From the NCBI GenBank assembly GCA_900660155.1, contig CABFPE010000005.1, positions 2,926,010 to 2,990,009 of the forward strand: a stretch of DNA of 64,000 bases, written 5' to 3'. Below the pieces are notes generated by a model. The model had not been told where the DNA came from, did not search any database, and saw nothing but the letters and a program-made list of their open reading frames with translations. The translations under genes were made by a program, and so were the position numbers. Below, in pieces: positions 60,240 to 64,000 of the stretch. This DNA is from Hofstenia miamia (lineage: Eukaryota; Xenacoelomorpha; Acoela; Hofsteniidae). Positions within the stretch are counted from its first letter, which is position 1. Every line of letters starts with the position of its first letter.

Positions 60240-60915
60240 TGTAACATTCTCTAAAAGGCATTATCAAAGTTTATCTACTGTTACTGTATAACATTAGCTG
60301 TGTTATTGTGGGTAAGGATTTACTGATTACCTACTGCTTGACTGTTGCTTCTGATAACTTATATAACTGGAATTAACCATTCACTATTTAGATGACAAAG
60401 CCATGCAGTAATGTTTGTTGTGATCTTTTAATGGCCATCTGCCCAAAGTGGATCTCCACATCCAGTTTCACCATTCCATCCATTGGTTGAGTGCCACTTC
60501 TCAGCTCAATCAATACAGTTTATGTGTACCCTACTTTAGCTCAGTGCATACTCAAGGCACAGCACAACTCAGCTTAAACTCTATTTTGTGAAAGTGTTAT
60601 TTCTATTCACAACCTGACTTGTCACTAGTTGTTCATTAATTATTAAATGTAGCCATTGCTGAAAATATATTGGCTTTGAATATATTTAGTTTGAACAACT
60701 TCCTAACCTACATTTATAGTTTACTACATGTACAGTCACTTTATCAGTTGATTATAGGTCATTAATTTGGATCTAAAATAATATTAATATAGTTTCTAGG
60801 TTTTGGTCATCCAACTGTTTGTTGCCAATTAAATATTTCAATACATGTAGCAGTGAAATGCTAGTCAGCTAATTGAGAGAGAACCCCTATACCTAACCTA
60901 TGTGCACTTTCATGA
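60240..60915 (-). repeat. LTR-A fragment, minus orientation
   Basis: Starts TGTAACATTCTC (reverse of the LTR end) and follows the LTR-A sequence to ...CCTAACCTATGTGCACTTTCATGA, where a plus-oriented LTR-A begins at 60916. Confidence 0.75.
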
Positions 60916-61082
60916 TGTAGCATCATCCAAAAAGGCAACTAAAGCTGAATAACGTCGAATGATTATTAATTGAAATTAATTGTAAAAATTTAGTTAATGA
61001 ACTTTAGTTTATTTTGTAAAATGCAACTAAGATTTAATATTGGTCAAAATAAGAAACTTGTTAGCCGATCAAGAGATAATTG
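60916..61082 (+). repeat. LTR-A left part, plus orientation, cut by a gap
   Basis: TGTAGCATCATCCAAAAAGG..., nearly identical to 29022-29195, then Ns. It interrupts the minus LTR-A to its left. Confidence 0.8.
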
Positions 61083-62082
61083 NNNNNNNNNNNNNNNNNN
61101 NNNNNNNNNNNNNNNNNNNNNNNNNNNNNNNNNNNNNNNNNNNNNNNNNNNNNNNNNNNNNNNNNNNNNNNNNNNNNNNNNNNNNNNNNNNNNNNNNNNN
61201 NNNNNNNNNNNNNNNNNNNNNNNNNNNNNNNNNNNNNNNNNNNNNNNNNNNNNNNNNNNNNNNNNNNNNNNNNNNNNNNNNNNNNNNNNNNNNNNNNNNN
61301 NNNNNNNNNNNNNNNNNNNNNNNNNNNNNNNNNNNNNNNNNNNNNNNNNNNNNNNNNNNNNNNNNNNNNNNNNNNNNNNNNNNNNNNNNNNNNNNNNNNN
61401 NNNNNNNNNNNNNNNNNNNNNNNNNNNNNNNNNNNNNNNNNNNNNNNNNNNNNNNNNNNNNNNNNNNNNNNNNNNNNNNNNNNNNNNNNNNNNNNNNNNN
61501 NNNNNNNNNNNNNNNNNNNNNNNNNNNNNNNNNNNNNNNNNNNNNNNNNNNNNNNNNNNNNNNNNNNNNNNNNNNNNNNNNNNNNNNNNNNNNNNNNNNN
61601 NNNNNNNNNNNNNNNNNNNNNNNNNNNNNNNNNNNNNNNNNNNNNNNNNNNNNNNNNNNNNNNNNNNNNNNNNNNNNNNNNNNNNNNNNNNNNNNNNNNN
61701 NNNNNNNNNNNNNNNNNNNNNNNNNNNNNNNNNNNNNNNNNNNNNNNNNNNNNNNNNNNNNNNNNNNNNNNNNNNNNNNNNNNNNNNNNNNNNNNNNNNN
61801 NNNNNNNNNNNNNNNNNNNNNNNNNNNNNNNNNNNNNNNNNNNNNNNNNNNNNNNNNNNNNNNNNNNNNNNNNNNNNNNNNNNNNNNNNNNNNNNNNNNN
61901 NNNNNNNNNNNNNNNNNNNNNNNNNNNNNNNNNNNNNNNNNNNNNNNNNNNNNNNNNNNNNNNNNNNNNNNNNNNNNNNNNNNNNNNNNNNNNNNNNNNN
62001 NNNNNNNNNNNNNNNNNNNNNNNNNNNNNNNNNNNNNNNNNNNNNNNNNNNNNNNNNNNNNNNNNNNNNNNNNNNNNNNNNN
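61083..62082. other. Assembly gap (1000 N)
   Basis: Exactly 1000 Ns beginning in the same part of LTR-A as the other gap. Confidence 0.99.
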
Positions 62083-63570
62083 ATCCTTTTCTTTTAATTT
62101 CCGCATTTTTCCATCCTTTCCTTTGACTTTTATTACTTTCTCTTGTTTTGCTTCTGAGTAATTTTTGTTGGGAGTACACGACTTGAAATTACTTTTCCAT
62201 GTTGGTGCGTCTCTGTACCATGCGGCTTTCTTGTATATCTGGGCATTGTTCTTGATCGTGGCTTGTATATCAACAGCCTTCCTGATCATCCTCTCTAGTT
62301 TGTCGTCGACGTTGCATTTAATTTCAAATTGTGTTTTGATGCTTTCTGGCATGCCTTTGCAGATATGCGAGAATAAGTCGTATTTTGAATAGGTGTTTAC
62401 CCTAGAACTGAACATCAGGAGCCGCTCAACTTGTTGCATGTAGTTTCGGATATCGTCCGTTTTCCTCATTTTTGTCGGGTTCAAAATAATTCGGTACTGG
62501 TTCTTTAAACTTTCATTTTTGTAATAGTTAATGAAGTCTCCTATTAGTAATTGATAGTCCCTTTTTGTCTCTGCATCCAGTAACAGATAGTGTTGAGATG
62601 CTGCTCCAGTTAGATATAGTGGGAGTCTCACTGCTGCTGCTTGTTGGCTCACTTTCCTTTCCGCCATTGTCAATTCAAACATTTGAAGCCACTCGGCGAA
62701 TGTGGGATTATAACCATCTACTTTCCCATTGAATTTGGGTAGTGTCGCTTTGCATGGAATTGTATCGTTGGCTGTTACTTGTGGTAGAATCGAATTCTCA
62801 TATTTCAGTTTTCTATGATTGGTTCATATGTCCTCCTCCTGCAGTTGTGTGGTCACTGCTTTCTTAATTTCGTTTATTATTTTTTGTTTTTCATCGTCAG
62901 AGTCTTTGTCTGATTCTTTGAATGCTACTTCCTTTTGGCTCGGCCTATGTGGTGCCTGTAGTTTGCTGTCTTTTTTAGCTTGGAATTCGATTTTGTGAGA
63001 TCGCATATCATTTCTACTCTCTTCTTCTGTTAAGTGTAGCAGTCTCAATTTATCTTTGAGTTGTTCTAGCTCTCCTGCTTGTAAGTCATTGTCTTCAATT
63101 AACTGTCTGTTTGTTCTTTCTAGTTCCTTGTTTCTTTCTTGCCATCACTGGTTTTCTTCTAGAAACCTTTTGTTGGACTCTGACAATTGGTGAGTCAAGA
63201 TTTTAATTTCATTTTGAAATAACTGATCCATTTTGAAATAACTGATTTTGTGCTTCTAATTGCATTTCCATATTTACCCTGATTTCACTTAATATCAATT
63301 CATTTTGGCGTTCCATTTCTTTGACCTTCTCAGTCAATTGTTCTACTTGCTGCCTTAAAGTTTCCTCATTTTCTTGACTCTTTCTTAACAACACCATTAT
63401 ATCTAGTGGGTTTGTATCTGTGAGGTTCGTCTCTGGGGGTGAACTAAAGGATTGTAGTTCTGTATCTGTGGCGTCTGTTGCTGAGTTTTCACCTAAGTAC
63501 AGCAATGATCAAATGGTCCTGGGGGTTACTGCTTTCATTGCAGTTTTCTTTGTGCTTCCTTTTCTGGTTT
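62083..63570 (-). mobile_element. Ty3/gypsy element G6, gag fossil, well preserved
   Basis: Minus-strand gag: leader and coiled coil (about 63,510-62,880), then the capsid-like domain and basic linker (62,830-62,085) with MAERKVSQQAAA and AASQHYLLLDAETKRDYQLL blocks. It closely resembles the G3 gag but has fewer breaks. The zinc knuckle and pol would lie in the gap or are missing. Confidence 0.85.
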
Positions 63571-64000
63571 TTGAAACTTTCATTCTCATAGTAATTGATG
63601 AAGTCTCCAATTAGTAATTGATAATTTTGCTTTGTTTCTGCATCCAAAAGCAAGTAGTGTTGGGATGCTGCTCCTGTTAGATATAATGGGAGTCTTGCTG
63701 CTGCTGCCTGTTGGCTCACATTTCATTCCACCATTGTTAATTCAAACATCTGAAGCCACTCAGCAAATGTGGGATTGTAGCCATCTACTCTTCCATTGAA
63801 TTTGGGTAGTGTTGCTTTACACAGTATCATGTCATTGGCTGTTAATTGTGGTATGATCAAACTCTCATATCTTGGTTTCTTGTGATTTGTTATCATATCC
63901 TCCTCTTGCAGTTGTGTGGTCACTGCTTTTGTAATTTTGTTTATAATTTTCTGTTTTTGTTATCCGCAATTAGTTGTCTGTTTCTTCTCTCTAGTTCTTG
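63571..64000 (-). mobile_element. Ty3/gypsy element G7, second gag fossil
   Basis: A second copy of the capsid-like region (KFNGRVDGYNPTFAEWLQM, SGAAS-like and DAETKQNYQLL blocks) immediately upstream of the G6 leader on the minus strand, continuing past the window edge. The join to G6 lies near 63,570. Confidence 0.8.

Noticed and set aside
60997-62682. Long open frames across the second gap, including one fused to a real gag stretch
   Set aside because: The middle is all N. Only the part right of 62,083 on the minus strand is real (gag of G6).
26-64000. tRNA, rRNA, CRISPR, operon or bacterial insertion-sequence features
   Set aside because: Looked for and not seen. Composition and gene structure are eukaryotic throughout.

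Overview
The window looks like repeat-rich, AT-rich nuclear DNA from an invertebrate animal. There are no operons, ribosome binding sites, CRISPR arrays or intact bacterial genes. Spliced reading frames with GT..AG introns, a rhodopsin-class GPCR exon, (AT)n microsatellites and a very wide mix of eukaryotic transposons all point to a metazoan. The mix (ZMYM1-like hAT, CR1/L2-type and R4/Dong-type LINEs, Penelope-like, mariner, Ty3/gypsy) is typical of aquatic invertebrates such as cnidarians or lophotrochozoans, but I cannot name the species.

Layout, left half (1-28,000): AT-rich sequence carrying scattered DNA transposons and retroposon remains. From the left these are: a decayed spliced transposase-like gene (60-1225); a nearly complete hAT transposon with a duplicated 5' end (2833-6666); the 3' part of a broken GPCR gene on the minus strand (7390-7752); an isolated gypsy integrase fossil (8560-9340); a hAT MITE with target-site duplication (11343-11742); GPCR exon 1 on the minus strand (12163-12513); a CR1/L2-like LINE (14479-15970); an R4/Dong-like LINE lying in TAA repeats (16066-17757); a Tc1/mariner-type MITE (20544-20764); a Penelope-like remnant with a hammerhead-ribozyme-like motif (20861-21303); and small hAT and mariner fragments (22353-23995).

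Layout, right half (28,000-64,000): an almost unbroken bed of Ty3/gypsy LTR-retrotransposon fossils in both orientations. Two LTR families (here LTR-A, about 1.1-1.3 kb, and LTR-B, about 1.2-1.4 kb) flank or interrupt remains of at least seven element interiors. All of them are broken many times, and none has both of its LTRs in the window. Two 1000-N assembly gaps each begin inside a copy of LTR-A. Some stretches (34,690-36,240; 45,277-46,310; 57,730-60,170) look coding but unassigned.

The only clear host gene is the GPCR. Its first exon (TM1-TM3) is open and ends in a splice donor inside the DRY motif, and a TM5-TM7 segment on the same strand 4.4 kb downstream carries two stops. Everything else recognisable is mobile DNA. 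The items most worth following up are the ribozyme-like motif in the Penelope remnant, the TAA-embedded restriction-like-endonuclease LINE, and the duplicated hAT 5' end.
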